NCBI GenBank assembly: GCA_028275295.1
Contig: JAPWUY010000041.1
Location: 1-9,060, forward strand
Direction: 5' to 3'
Length of the DNA stretch: 9,060 bases
Origin: Thermodesulfobacteriota bacterium
GTDB taxonomy: Bacteria; Desulfobacterota; Desulfocorpusculales; Desulfocorpusculum
The notes beneath the pieces were generated by a model. It was not told the origin of the DNA. It made no database searches and saw nothing but the letters and a program-made list of their open reading frames with translations. A program made the position numbers and the translations under genes. This document shows, one piece after another, positions 1 through 7,015 of this stretch (position 1 is its first letter; every line of letters starts with the position of its first letter).

Positions 1-1
1 G

Positions 2-118
2 GACCACATCCTGAAAGTGGATGGAGAGGTCCTTCCTCCTGCTCAGGTCTACAGGACCATAAGGCCCAAAAGGACCTCCGCTCTCGCTGGTCACGATGGC
101 TTGAGTGAGTGGGAGTGA
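2..118 (+). CDS. Possible C-terminal end of an unidentified protein (partial)
   Basis: Reading from base 2, the plus strand is open for 38 codons and stops with TGA at 116-118. The peptide begins DHILKVDGEVLPPAQVYRTI and ends in DGLSEWE. The opening resembles the 'GDxILxVDGxxL' strand of PDZ domains, but the piece is too short to assign a family. Codon choice (AGG arginine, GAG, GTC, ACC) matches the other genes here. It would converge on the ligase gene with a 40-bp gap. An open stretch of 38 codons can arise by chance, and the opposite strand is also open in one frame (from 94 leftwards), although that frame lacks a ribosome binding site. The call is therefore tentative. Confidence 0.35.
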   Translation, partial: DHILKVDGEVLPPAQVYRTIRPKRTSALAGHDGLSEWE

Positions 119-158
119 GAAGGGCCTTTCCCCTCAAGATGGGGGAGTGTTACGAGGC

Positions 159-1805
159 TCATAGAGTGGCCTTTCTCCTCTCCTCCTCCCTGAGTTCCCT
201 CCTCAGGAACTTCCCCACCTTGGATTTGGGTAGCATGTCCCTGAACTCTATGTATTGGGGCACCTTGTAGGGGGCCAGACGCTCCTTGCACCAATTTATG
301 AGCTCCAATCCGCTCACACCCTTGATATCCTCCTTGAGCACCACGAAGGCCTTTATCCTCTCTCCCACCCTCTCATCGGGCACCCCCACCACACTCGCCG
401 CTATGACCGCGGGATGTTCCTGGAGAACCCTTTCCACCTCAGCCGCAGCTATCCTGTAACCCTTGTGCTTTATGAGATCCACAGACCTGTCCCTGAAATA
501 GAGCCACCCCTGAGTATCTATCTCGACGATGTCCCTCGTCCTGTACCAAACCTCCCCGTCTATGACAGAGAAGCATTTCTCGGTCTCCTCTGGCTTGTTC
601 CAGTAAGCCTTGACCGCATAGGGAGATGTGGCCAGGAGTTCTCCGGCCTCTCCCTGGGGAACTGGCTCCATGGTCTCCGGGTCAACCAGCCTGAACTTGC
701 TTCCTGGAGAAATCCTTCCGGCAGCTCCCTCTGGTGGTATCCCATCCTGGGCATAACTCAAGGATACCGCCCCGCAAAGCTCCGTCGCTCCATATCCCTG
801 GTATAGGGGTACCCCAAACCTCTTGAACCACCTCCTTCCCACTTCCACTGGCAGGACATCTCCTCCTGTGCCGCAATATTTCAGGGAGCTGAGATCGTAG
901 AAATCGAGTCGGTCGTGCTCGAGGATCATCCTGTAGAGGGCTGGAACGGCGAACATCCGAGTGGCCTTGTACCTCTGGATGTGGTCGAACATGGCATCCA
1001 GTACTACTCTGGGCATCACGATGACCGTTTCCCCCGTGACGAGAAGGGGAGTCATTGCATCCATCTGGCCTATTATGTGATAGAAAGGCGCAGCCAGAAG
1101 GGTGACTCCTTCCCCCTCGGGCACAAGCCCCTCGGCCGCCCTAGCCCACTCCCTAGCCCTATACATGAAAAGGCCTGAGGATAAAGGAACTCCTTTGGGG
1201 AAGCCAGTTGTGCCTCCTGTATAGAGCATGAGGGAGGTATGTTCGGGATCCCCTTCATACCGAGGAAGATGGGCCTCGGAGGCGGACTTCTCGAGGAGCT
1301 CCTTGAGAAGCACGAACTCAGCTCCCTTGGGTATCTTCCCAGATGGGACCCTCCTGAAGGCCCTTCCGATCATCTCCTTCCACCACGGGATGAGATCTGT
1401 CAGGGTCGTCACCACTATCTTTCGGATCTTTGTCTCGGGGAGCACATCCAGGACATAGCTCAAATTCGTATCCATGCAGAAGACCACATGGGCTTCCACG
1501 TCATTTGCCATGTATCTGATGTCGTAAGAAGTGTAAACGGGGGCCACCATCACGGGCACTGCTTCCAATCTCTGGAGGGCCAGCCAGGCCACTATTGTCT
1601 GGGGCATGTTGTAAAGGTACAGGATTACCCTGTCCCCCTTTCCCACCCCCATCCTCGAGAGGGACCCCGCCATTCGCAAGACCATTTCCGAAAGGGTCCT
1701 GAAATCGTACCTCTCCCCAAGATACACCATGGCGGTCTTTCTCGGGTTCCCCTTTGCCACCTCCTGAAATGCCTCGTATGTGCTTTTTGCCTCCACGGCT
1801 CCCAT
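159..1805 (-). CDS. AMP-forming acyl-CoA ligase (ANL superfamily)
   Basis: Predicted cytoplasmic enzyme of 548 residues that activates a carboxylic acid with ATP to an acyl-adenylate and then an acyl-CoA. Visible core motifs are the P-loop YTGGTTGFPKG (195-205), YGATE (338-342), YRTRD (421-425, usually YRTGD), the hinge and C-terminal domain DRSVDLIKHKGYRIAAAEVE (439-458), and the A10 segment PKSKVGK with the catalytic lysine at 532. Length is typical for medium/long-chain or aromatic acyl-CoA synthetases. The start ATG at 1805 has GAGGAG a few bases upstream, overlapping the TGA of livF seven bases away, so this is the last gene of the transporter operon. That context suggests it activates the imported substrate; the substrate cannot be read from the sequence. 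Deviations: Arg replaces Gly in the TGD motif, and Asp replaces the Gly of the GRxxD hinge. Confidence 0.93.
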   Translation of the reverse strand: MGAVEAKSTYEAFQEVAKGNPRKTAMVYLGERYDFRTLSEMVLRMAGSLSRMGVGKGDRVILYLYNMPQTIVAWLALQRLEAVPVMVAPVYTSYDIRYMANDVEAHVVFCMDTNLSYVLDVLPETKIRKIVVTTLTDLIPWWKEMIGRAFRRVPSGKIPKGAEFVLLKELLEKSASEAHLPRYEGDPEHTSLMLYTGGTTGFPKGVPLSSGLFMYRAREWARAAEGLVPEGEGVTLLAAPFYHIIGQMDAMTPLLVTGETVIVMPRVVLDAMFDHIQRYKATRMFAVPALYRMILEHDRLDFYDLSSLKYCGTGGDVLPVEVGRRWFKRFGVPLYQGYGATELCGAVSLSYAQDGIPPEGAAGRISPGSKFRLVDPETMEPVPQGEAGELLATSPYAVKAYWNKPEETEKCFSVIDGEVWYRTRDIVEIDTQGWLYFRDRSVDLIKHKGYRIAAAEVERVLQEHPAVIAASVVGVPDERVGERIKAFVVLKEDIKGVSGLELINWCKERLAPYKVPQYIEFRDMLPKSKVGKFLRRELREEERRKATL

Positions 1806-1812
1806 GATCTCC

Positions 1813-2556
1813 TCAGACCCCCACGAAGCTGGCTCTGACCTCGGGATTGTCCCTCAGCTCCTGACCCGTGCCCTGGAAGCTGAGCATGCCATTTTCTATC
1901 ACGTAACCCCTGTCCAGGCTGGGAAGGAGAGGCCTCGCGAATTGCTCTGCCACAAGCACCGCTATACCTTCCTTTCTTATACGCCTTATGGCCTCGATGA
2001 GAAATCTCTGCATCATGGGGCTCAATCCCAAAAGGGGCTCGTCCAGGAGAAGGAGCTTGGGTCTGGTCATGAGGGCCATCCCCACAGAGAGCATCTGTTG
2101 TTCCCCGCCACTGCAAAACCCCGCCTTTCTCTTCCTCAGTTCCCTAAGAGGGGGAAAGATCCCGTAGACGAACTCGAAGCTCTTCTGGACCTCGGGGTCC
2201 TTCCTCAAATAAGTGCTTATTCGGAGATTCTCCTCCACGCTACTGTCAGGGAATATGGGGTGCCTTTCCCGGCTCAGGGCAATCCCTTTTCTGATTCGAT
2301 AACTGGGCTTTGAGTGGAGCATCTCCTCGCCCTCGAACCACAATTCCCCCATGACAGTTATTCTCTCGCCGCCTCTTCTTTCCTCCTTGATCTTGATGTC
2401 GATGATGAGTCCCGAGATGGTGTTCATCAGAGTTGTCTTGCCCGCGCTATTGGGGCCGAGGACTCCAACTATCTCCTCCCTCTTGACCTCTATGCTAAGG
2501 TCGTTTATGGCCAGGGCATTTTCGAAGAACACCATGAGATTCTTGGCCTCGAGCAT
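1813..2556 (-). CDS. livF: Branched-chain-type ABC importer ATPase LivF
   Basis: Cytoplasmic ATP-binding subunit of a LivFGHMK-type importer, 247 residues. Motifs: Walker A GPNSAGKT (34-41; Ser replaces the usual Gly), RHPIFPDSSVEENL (98-111, matching the LivF 'RRIFPxxTVEENL' block), signature CSGGEQQML (148-156; Cys replaces Leu), Walker B LLLLDEP (168-174), and VAEQ (202-205), where LivF proteins carry Gln at the switch position. The C-terminus VRASFVGV mirrors the usual VRxAYLG. A charged insertion at about 52-70 (KIKEERRGGER), roughly 13 residues longer than usual, lies between Walker A and the next strand. The frame is open further upstream to 2835, but the N-terminal domain begins at MLEAKNL, and ATG 2556 follows GGAGGAGTGAGG, two bases after the livG stop. 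Translational coupling with livG is likely. Confidence 0.95.
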   Translation of the reverse strand: MLEAKNLMVFFENALAINDLSIEVKREEIVGVLGPNSAGKTTLMNTISGLIIDIKIKEERRGGERITVMGELWFEGEEMLHSKPSYRIRKGIALSRERHPIFPDSSVEENLRISTYLRKDPEVQKSFEFVYGIFPPLRELRKRKAGFCSGGEQQMLSVGMALMTRPKLLLLDEPLLGLSPMMQRFLIEAIRRIRKEGIAVLVAEQFARPLLPSLDRGYVIENGMLSFQGTGQELRDNPEVRASFVGV

Positions 2557-2558
2557 CC

Positions 2559-3317
2559 TCACTCCTCCACCTCTGTCCCCAGGTAGGCCTTCTGAACCTC
2601 CTCCATCTCCATCACCTTTTGAGGAGGGCCGTCTGCTATTTTTTGACCGAAGTTCATGACCATGACCCGGTTGGCAACTCTGAAAAGCTCCCTGAGCCTG
2701 TGCTCCACCATTATGATAGTGAGGCCCTCCCTGTGAAACTTTTCCAGCATGGGCAGGGTTGCCGCCACCTCGGACATGGCCATACCCGAGAAGAGCTCGT
2801 CCAGGATCAAGAGCTCGGGCCTCAAGGCTATGCATCTTGCCAGATCGAGCCTCTTCAAGTACCCGTGGGGAAGAGTGCCCGCTATCTTGTAAGGGACGAA
2901 GGAGTCCCTCTCGAATCCCAGGTCATCGAGGATGTCTATGGCTATGTCGTCCCTCTCGCCGTATTTTCCCCCCCTGAATTTCCTGACCCTTGGGGAACAG
3001 AGAGGCACTATCAGGTTCTTGAAAGCCGGGAGCTTGTGAAGGGTCCTGGCCATCTGGAAGGTCCTGGCTATGCCCAGACAGGCTATTTCATAGGGCGGCT
3101 TGCCCGTTATGTCCTGCCCCTTGTAAAGGACTTTTCCCGATGTGGGCTTCACAAAGCCCGTTATCAAGTTTATCAGGGTCGTCTTTCCGGACCCGTTGGG
3201 CCCGATTATCCCCACGAACTCTCCACGCCTCACCTCGAGGCTGACATCGCAGACAGCCATTATGCCGCCAAAGGTCTTGGTGAGCCTCCGGACTTCCAGG
3301 ATCACATCCTCCGTCAT
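2559..3317 (-). CDS. livG: Branched-chain-type ABC importer ATPase LivG
   Basis: Second ATPase subunit of the importer, 252 residues, partner of LivF beneath the LivH/LivM pore. Walker A GPNGSGKTT is at 39-47, the Q-loop RTFQMARTL at 85-93 (Gln88), Walker B LLILDE at 169-174, and the switch histidine at 206 in MVEHRLREL. The C-terminal AYLGTE (245-250) is the family ending. The signature region reads LPHGYLKRLDLARCIAL (149-165) where LivG normally has LSYGQQRRLEIARAL, and Walker B continues DELFSGM instead of DEPAAGM. ATP binding should be intact; the signature loop is unusual. ATG 3317 lies one base after the livM stop (TGAAATG), so it is probably translated by coupling. Confidence 0.95.
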   Translation of the reverse strand: MTEDVILEVRRLTKTFGGIMAVCDVSLEVRRGEFVGIIGPNGSGKTTLINLITGFVKPTSGKVLYKGQDITGKPPYEIACLGIARTFQMARTLHKLPAFKNLIVPLCSPRVRKFRGGKYGERDDIAIDILDDLGFERDSFVPYKIAGTLPHGYLKRLDLARCIALRPELLILDELFSGMAMSEVAATLPMLEKFHREGLTIIMVEHRLRELFRVANRVMVMNFGQKIADGPPQKVMEMEEVQKAYLGTEVEE

Positions 3318-3318
3318 T

Positions 3319-4332
3319 TCAGACCTTCACCATCCTCTCGAATTGGTGGTAGCGCCTCTGGAGATAGTGGAATATCCCCTCCGGAAGGGCTGCCAAGGCA
3401 CCTATGAGGATGAGCCCGTAGAGGGCCATCCTCAACCCACCCATGGCACGCAAGGCCTCGGATAGAGGAACGAGGATGAAGCTGCCCAGCGCTGCTCCAG
3501 CGAAACTCCCAGGCCCTCCCAGGACCACCGCTGCCAGGGGCAAGATGGTGTAGTCGAGGGCCAGGACCGATCTCCCCACGAATTGGTAATAGTGGGTCAT
3601 GAGTGCCCCTGCAAAGCTTCCCACGGCCGCAGCCAGAAAGATGGACTGGGCCTTGTACCAGTAAATATTGACCCCAGCTGCCATCACCACACGGTCATCG
3701 TCCCTTATTCCTCTGAGGATCATGCCGAAATCCTCGTCCAGGATCTTCCGAAACCCGAAAAGCGCCAAAAGGAGCGCCCCCACAGCCAGGTAAATGGCGA
3801 TCCAGCCGCTGGGATAGGCCGAGAGGGAAAGGAGGCCGTGGGTCCCACCCAGGATCTCCAGTGTCTCGATGAGATGTGCGAAAAGAAGGGGGAGTATCAG
3901 GGTGACTATGGAGAAGTAAACCCCCCTGAGCCTCACAACCGGGACCAAAAGTGCGGTGCAGATGAGTGCCCCCCCTATTGTTCCTGCCGGGATGGTGAGA
4001 AAAATGGGCCAACCCAGATAGTGGTTCAAAGCACCGGCGAAGTACGCCCCAGCCCCGAAAAATAGAGCCTGACCCAATGAGACCAATCCCACACTGTTCA
4101 TGAAATCCCAGCTAAGAGCCAAAAGACCGAAGATACACGAGTAGAAGAGCACCTTTTCCCAATAAGTTCCGTGGAGCAAGATGGGAAGAAGGATCAGCAA
4201 TGCAACGGGTAAGGCCCTGGGCATGAGAAGATAGAGGAGGTCCCGCGAGGAGGCTAGGACGTAGATGGTATCGCTCCTCGCCTTTATGCCCCTATCGAGC
4301 CTTTCCTTCCTATATTTTTCCCCTTCCGCCAT
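3319..4332 (-). CDS. livM: Branched-chain-type ABC importer permease LivM
   Basis: Inner-membrane permease, 337 residues, forming the translocation channel with LivH. Family blocks are clear: GQALFFGAGAY (87-97), RLRGVYFSIVTL (134-145), GGTHGL (162-167, usually GGTxG), the cytoplasmic coupling loop DFGMILRGIRDDDRVVMAAGVN (residues 201-222, key RxxRDDxxxAxxxGxN) and GGPGSFAGAALGSF (272-285). Most of the chain from about 38 to 320 is hydrophobic, in several segments. A charged, probably cytoplasmic N-terminal tail of about 30 residues (KYRKERLDRGIKAR) precedes the first membrane segment. ATG 4332 follows the livH stop by one base (TGAGATG), so the order livH-livM-livG-livF is strictly coupled. 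Confidence 0.95.
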   Translation of the reverse strand: MAEGEKYRKERLDRGIKARSDTIYVLASSRDLLYLLMPRALPVALLILLPILLHGTYWEKVLFYSCIFGLLALSWDFMNSVGLVSLGQALFFGAGAYFAGALNHYLGWPIFLTIPAGTIGGALICTALLVPVVRLRGVYFSIVTLILPLLFAHLIETLEILGGTHGLLSLSAYPSGWIAIYLAVGALLLALFGFRKILDEDFGMILRGIRDDDRVVMAAGVNIYWYKAQSIFLAAAVGSFAGALMTHYYQFVGRSVLALDYTILPLAAVVLGGPGSFAGAALGSFILVPLSEALRAMGGLRMALYGLILIGALAALPEGIFHYLQRRYHQFERMVKV

Positions 4333-4333
4333 C

Positions 4334-5200
4334 TCAGACCCTCTCTTCCAATTCCTTGTATTTGCCCAGGAGGCCTGATGGCTTGATTGCCAATATGATG
4401 ACTATGGCGGCAAGGGTGACTACTGTCTGCCACTGGGCCCTGAGGAAAGTGGCAACCAGGATCTGGGAGAACCCCAAGATGAAGCTTCCTAGCAAGGCCC
4501 CAGGCAGGCTCTCCAACCCCCCGATTATGCCCACGGCCAGAGCGTAGAGGAGGATGTCGTAACCCATCTCCGTATCTATGGCGCCGAGGGGCAGTATTGC
4601 GAGGCCCGCCACCACCGCCAGGCCGGAGCCCATGGCGAGGCTCAGGGCAGCCGTCCAGTCGGGATCTATGCCAACGGCAATGGCTGTCCTCTCATTCTGA
4701 GCTATGGCCCTGAAGGAAAGGCCTGTCTTCGTTCTCCGGGTGAACAAATAGAGGACCACGATGAGCGCAGCCCCTATCCCCACCATCACTATCCTCTGAT
4801 TGTCCACCCAAACCCCTCCTATGTTCACGCTTCCCCTGATGAAAGGTGGAAGCACATATGAGAATCCCGAAAAGCCCATCCAGCGAAGGACCTCTATTAT
4901 GACTATGGCCACAGCCAAGGTGGCTATCACCTCGTTTATGGCTAGCCCCCGCAGCCTGAGCATCAGTCCCCAATAGAGGAAGAAGCCAAAGGCCCCAATG
5001 GCCAGAATGGAAAGGAGAGCCGCCACCAGATAAGGGATCCCCAGCTGATTGAGAAAGATCCAAGTAAGGATGCCTCCCAGTAGATAGAAAGCGCCATGGG
5101 CGAAATTGGGAAGGCCGCTGATACCGAATGTGAGGCTGAATCCAATGGCCATGAGGGCGAGGCTTATACTGTTCGTGATGCCATAGATGATTATCTCCAT
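4334..5200 (-). CDS. livH: Branched-chain-type ABC importer permease LivH
   Basis: Inner-membrane permease, 288 residues, partner of LivM. The N-terminal block LPNFAHGAFYLLGG (30-43) corresponds to the LivH 'LNFAHGxxxMxGAY' motif. The coupling loop TKTGLSFRAIAQNERTAIAV (157-176), followed by GIDP, contains the RAxAxNxxxAxxxGI pattern that contacts the ATPases. GGLESLPGALLG (227-238) is the family GGxGSxxGAxxGG block. About eight hydrophobic segments are visible. The start ATG 5200 has GAGGGG seven bases upstream. It is the first gene after the 104-bp livK-livH gap that contains a strong hairpin, and its stop is one base from the livM start. Length is normal for the family. Confidence 0.95.
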   Translation of the reverse strand: MEIIIYGITNSISLALMAIGFSLTFGISGLPNFAHGAFYLLGGILTWIFLNQLGIPYLVAALLSILAIGAFGFFLYWGLMLRLRGLAINEVIATLAVAIVIIEVLRWMGFSGFSYVLPPFIRGSVNIGGVWVDNQRIVMVGIGAALIVVLYLFTRRTKTGLSFRAIAQNERTAIAVGIDPDWTAALSLAMGSGLAVVAGLAILPLGAIDTEMGYDILLYALAVGIIGGLESLPGALLGSFILGFSQILVATFLRAQWQTVVTLAAIVIILAIKPSGLLGKYKELEERV

Positions 5201-5254
5201 TCAACTACCCCTCGTGTGCCTCTGGGAGATTTCTTTGGCGGATTGGAAACCGGG

Positions 5255-5293
5255 CGAGGAGGGCCAGGATCTCTGGGCCCCAGGCCCTCCTCG
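5255..5293 (-). repeat. Strong GC-rich inverted repeat between livK and livH
   Basis: Perfect 11-bp arms, CGAGGAGGGCC at 5255-5265 and GGCCCTCCTCG at 5283-5293, with a 17-nt loop. The hairpin starts 12 bases after the livK stop. No U-tract follows, so it is more likely an mRNA-stabilising or attenuating structure than a full terminator. Such elements often let a binding protein be made in excess over its permeases; that role here is inferred. Confidence 0.7.
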
Positions 5294-5304
5294 GAAGGGT
5301 CAAC

Positions 5305-6585
5305 TCACTTGACCCACGGGGCCAACTCCAGTTTTGCTTCCGCGAGATTCTCGGGATAAATGGGCACCATCTTTCCAGCTCTCCACTGGTAGGAGACTAT
5401 GACGGATGCCTCCTTGGGGTCCTCCCCGAAGATCTGCTGGTGGGTCGATTTGTCGAACTTGATCCTTCCAGAGATCCCCTCCAGGTCAGTGGCTTCGAGG
5501 AACTCGACAAACTTGTCGGGATCCTTGGAAGGGACGAATCCAGCCCTCTCTATGGCATCCTTCAATATGTAGACCGCGTCGTAAGCAGAGGACACCACCC
5601 TCGGATCGTCCATCTCGGGATACTTCTTCTCCTTCCACTTCTTGTGGAACTCAACTGATTTGGGCAGAGCCTTCACCGGAGTGGCTGTCCCTGCAGGGAA
5701 TGGCAACACCAAAACATAGTCCAAATCCTCCCCATAGCTTGCCCAAGCCTTGGGGCTCGTGACAACGGCGAAGTCCAAGAAGAGCATCGTGGGTATCTTC
5801 ATGGACTTCCACTGCTTGAAGCATACAGGGAGGGTCGGCATGTCGCCAACGACATAGAGCATCTGTGCTCCTGATGAGCGGGCTTTGCTCAGAACAGCTG
5901 AAAAGTCGTTGGTTCCCACTGCCACGGGTTCGTAACCGACAACCTTCCATCCAAACCCCTCCATTTTCGCCTTCGCTGCATCCGCTGCTGCCCTTGCCCA
6001 GAGGGTATCCTGGGCTATTATGAAGAGCTTGTCGTGCTTGAAATGAACCCTGGCCATATCCATGGTCTTGGCAGCTGCGGTCCCCACGTACACGGAATTG
6101 GTCGTCGCCCTGAACCAATATTTGTACTTCTGTGGATCACCCTGGAAGATTTCGATGAGCTTCGGGGTCTGGGCTATGGTCTGAAGGGTTATGATCTTGT
6201 ACTTGGCTATGAGATCCATTGTCGCAACCATGGCCTCTGATCTGAAGGGCGCGACCACTATGGCATCTGGCTTCTCCTCCGCTATGAGTTTGTCCACTGC
6301 CATGAGGGCTGACTGCACAGGCGTGCCTGGCTCTCCGCAGCGCGTGTCAGCGGTCACAAGCTTGAGGGGCCGCTTCACACCCTCTTCCTTCACGAATATC
6401 CCCCCCTGAGCATTTATCTCCTCTATGGCCATATCCACAGCGAGCTTCCCCGATTTGCAAAGGGGCTGGAAGAAGGAGGTCGGCAGGCCCAAAACGATGG
6501 GCTTTTCAGCCCCATAAGCCTGGGCCATGAGGAGCGCAAAGAACAGGAACACGGGTGCCATTTTCCAAAAGATCTTGTTCTTCAT
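5305..6585 (-). CDS. livK: Periplasmic substrate-binding protein, LivK-type (PBP fold I)
   Basis: Exported receptor that captures the substrate and delivers it to LivHM, 426 residues. The N-terminus MKNKIFWKMAPVFLFFALLM is a classical signal peptide with likely cleavage after AYG (residue 25). The mature part starts with the strand PIVLGLP and has the family helix KLAVDMAIEEINAQGGI. It ends with the conserved DLEGISGRIKFD...HQQIFG region before the C-terminal strand. Cysteines occur at 43 (PLCKSG) and in TRCGEPG, so a disulfide is possible. The same frame extends to a GTG at 6675, but ATG 6585 is chosen because AAAGGAGGG lies six bases upstream and the signal peptide begins there. First gene of the operon. 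The ligand cannot be deduced; the neighbouring CoA ligase hints at a carboxylate rather than necessarily leucine. Confidence 0.92.
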   Translation of the reverse strand: MKNKIFWKMAPVFLFFALLMAQAYGAEKPIVLGLPTSFFQPLCKSGKLAVDMAIEEINAQGGIFVKEEGVKRPLKLVTADTRCGEPGTPVQSALMAVDKLIAEEKPDAIVVAPFRSEAMVATMDLIAKYKIITLQTIAQTPKLIEIFQGDPQKYKYWFRATTNSVYVGTAAAKTMDMARVHFKHDKLFIIAQDTLWARAAADAAKAKMEGFGWKVVGYEPVAVGTNDFSAVLSKARSSGAQMLYVVGDMPTLPVCFKQWKSMKIPTMLFLDFAVVTSPKAWASYGEDLDYVLVLPFPAGTATPVKALPKSVEFHKKWKEKKYPEMDDPRVVSSAYDAVYILKDAIERAGFVPSKDPDKFVEFLEATDLEGISGRIKFDKSTHQQIFGEDPKEASVIVSYQWRAGKMVPIYPENLAEAKLELAPWVK

Positions 6586-6671
6586 GTTTTCCCTCCTTTC
6601 CATCGGTTTTTCTCCGGTCCCTGATGGGGACGAGTCCTTTCCATCGCTTGGGACCAACTGAACAGGAAGGT

Positions 6672-6704
6672 TCACTCCCCCTCGAGGTACCTCACCTGCT
6701 CCAT
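6672..6704 (-). CDS. Possible 10-residue upstream ORF in the livK leader
   Basis: ATG at 6704 is preceded by CGAGG seven bases upstream and encodes MEQVRYLEGE before TGA at 6672-6674. It lies 87 bases upstream of the livK start, inside the leader predicted from the TTGACA promoter candidate. The peptide is not enriched in any amino acid, so classical attenuation by a leader peptide is not indicated. A chance ORF of this size is quite possible. Confidence 0.2.
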   Translation of the reverse strand: MEQVRYLEGE

Positions 6705-6731
6705 CCTCGAACCTCGAAGGATAAAGACCGA

Positions 6732-6754
6732 AACCTCCTTGGGCTCAGGAGGTT
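6732..6754 (-). other. Hairpin in the livK leader sequestering an AGGAGG sequence
   Basis: Perfect 8-bp arms, AACCTCCT at 6732-6739 and AGGAGGTT at 6747-6754 on the plus strand, with a 7-nt loop. In the minus-strand transcript the 3' arm also reads AGGAGGTT, a Shine-Dalgarno-like sequence, and the run CAAGGAGG can alternatively pair with CCTTG just upstream, so two competing folds are possible. TCGGTCTTTATCC follows, a weak T-rich run. Confidence 0.4.
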
Positions 6755-6794
6755 CTCAAGGCCTCAGGCTCGCATCTGTCTGGATGACAGAGGG

Positions 6795-6823
6795 AACCTA
6801 GCAAACTCATCGGGCGTTGTCAA
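6795..6823 (-). promoter_or_regulatory. Sigma-70-type promoter candidate for the livK operon
   Basis: On the minus strand a perfect -35 box TTGACA (6823-6818) is followed after exactly 17 bp by TAGGTT (6800-6795), which keeps T1, A2 and T6 of TATAAT. Transcription would start near 6788 and leave a leader of about 200 nt before livK. The -10 match is weak, so this is a candidate only. Confidence 0.35.
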
Positions 6824-6836
6824 GGAAAATGAATTG

Positions 6837-6857
6837 CGGGAGATTGTGGATCTCCCG
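6837..6857 (-). terminator. Hairpin, possible weak terminator
   Basis: Perfect 8-bp stem, CGGGAGAT (6837-6844) with ATCTCCCG (6850-6857), and a 5-nt loop. On the minus strand the stem is followed by CAATTCATTTTCC, a broken T-rich stretch; on the plus strand no T-run follows. It lies just upstream of the TTGACA candidate and could insulate the liv operon from transcription arriving from the Spy-like gene. Confidence 0.35.
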
Positions 6858-6978
6858 GGCAGGTGGCATTGGGGAGGCCAATTTTTCCATTTCGGAGATA
6901 TGGACTTCATTGGGGTGATTCCATGGGGGGACTTTGCTTTTCTGGGAGACCATTTCTTCACCGATCCCTACTCCTTGA

Positions 6979-7015
6979 AGCGAGGGAGACCGGCCAATAG
7001 AACGCCTCCCTCGCT
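6979..7015 (-). terminator. Inverted repeat downstream of the Spy-like gene
   Basis: Perfect 10-bp arms AGCGAGGGAG (6979-6988) and CTCCCTCGCT (7006-7015) with a 17-nt loop, starting 35 bases after the stop of the Spy-like gene. No U-tract follows on the minus strand (CAAGGAGTAGGG), so it may be a transcript 3'-end stabiliser or a factor-dependent stop. Arm sequence and loop length resemble the hairpin at 5255-5293. Confidence 0.45.

Noticed and set aside
1..94. Minus-strand open frame starting at GTG 94 running off the left edge
   Set aside because: No ribosome binding site lies before the GTG and no other start is present after the upstream in-frame stop. The plus-strand frame, which needs no start here, is at least as good.
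1239..1838. 199-codon plus-strand frame opposite the ligase, and the similar frame at 1780-2313
   Set aside because: Both are antisense shadows of the ligase and livF. They are His/Gly/Pro-rich with no ribosome binding site or domain.
2557..2835. 93-residue N-terminal extension of livF overlapping livG
   Set aside because: The extension is low-complexity in the wrong frame of livG, while the LivF fold begins at ATG 2556, which has a good ribosome binding site.
2619..3407. 262-codon plus-strand open frame opposite livG
   Set aside because: It lies antisense to a clear ABC ATPase with all family motifs. Its peptide shows no recognisable fold, and the open frame is explained by the codon bias of livG.
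6586..6675. Upstream GTG start for livK at 6675
   Set aside because: It would put 30 polar residues before the signal peptide, and the Shine-Dalgarno is almost adjacent to the GTG. ATG 6585 has ideal spacing.
6866..6881. TTGGCCTC-CCCA-ATGC on the minus strand as a sigma-54 promoter for livK
   Set aside because: The spacing is right but only TGGC and TGC match, and it overlaps a GC-rich stretch where such matches are common. The TTGACA candidate is nearer and better.
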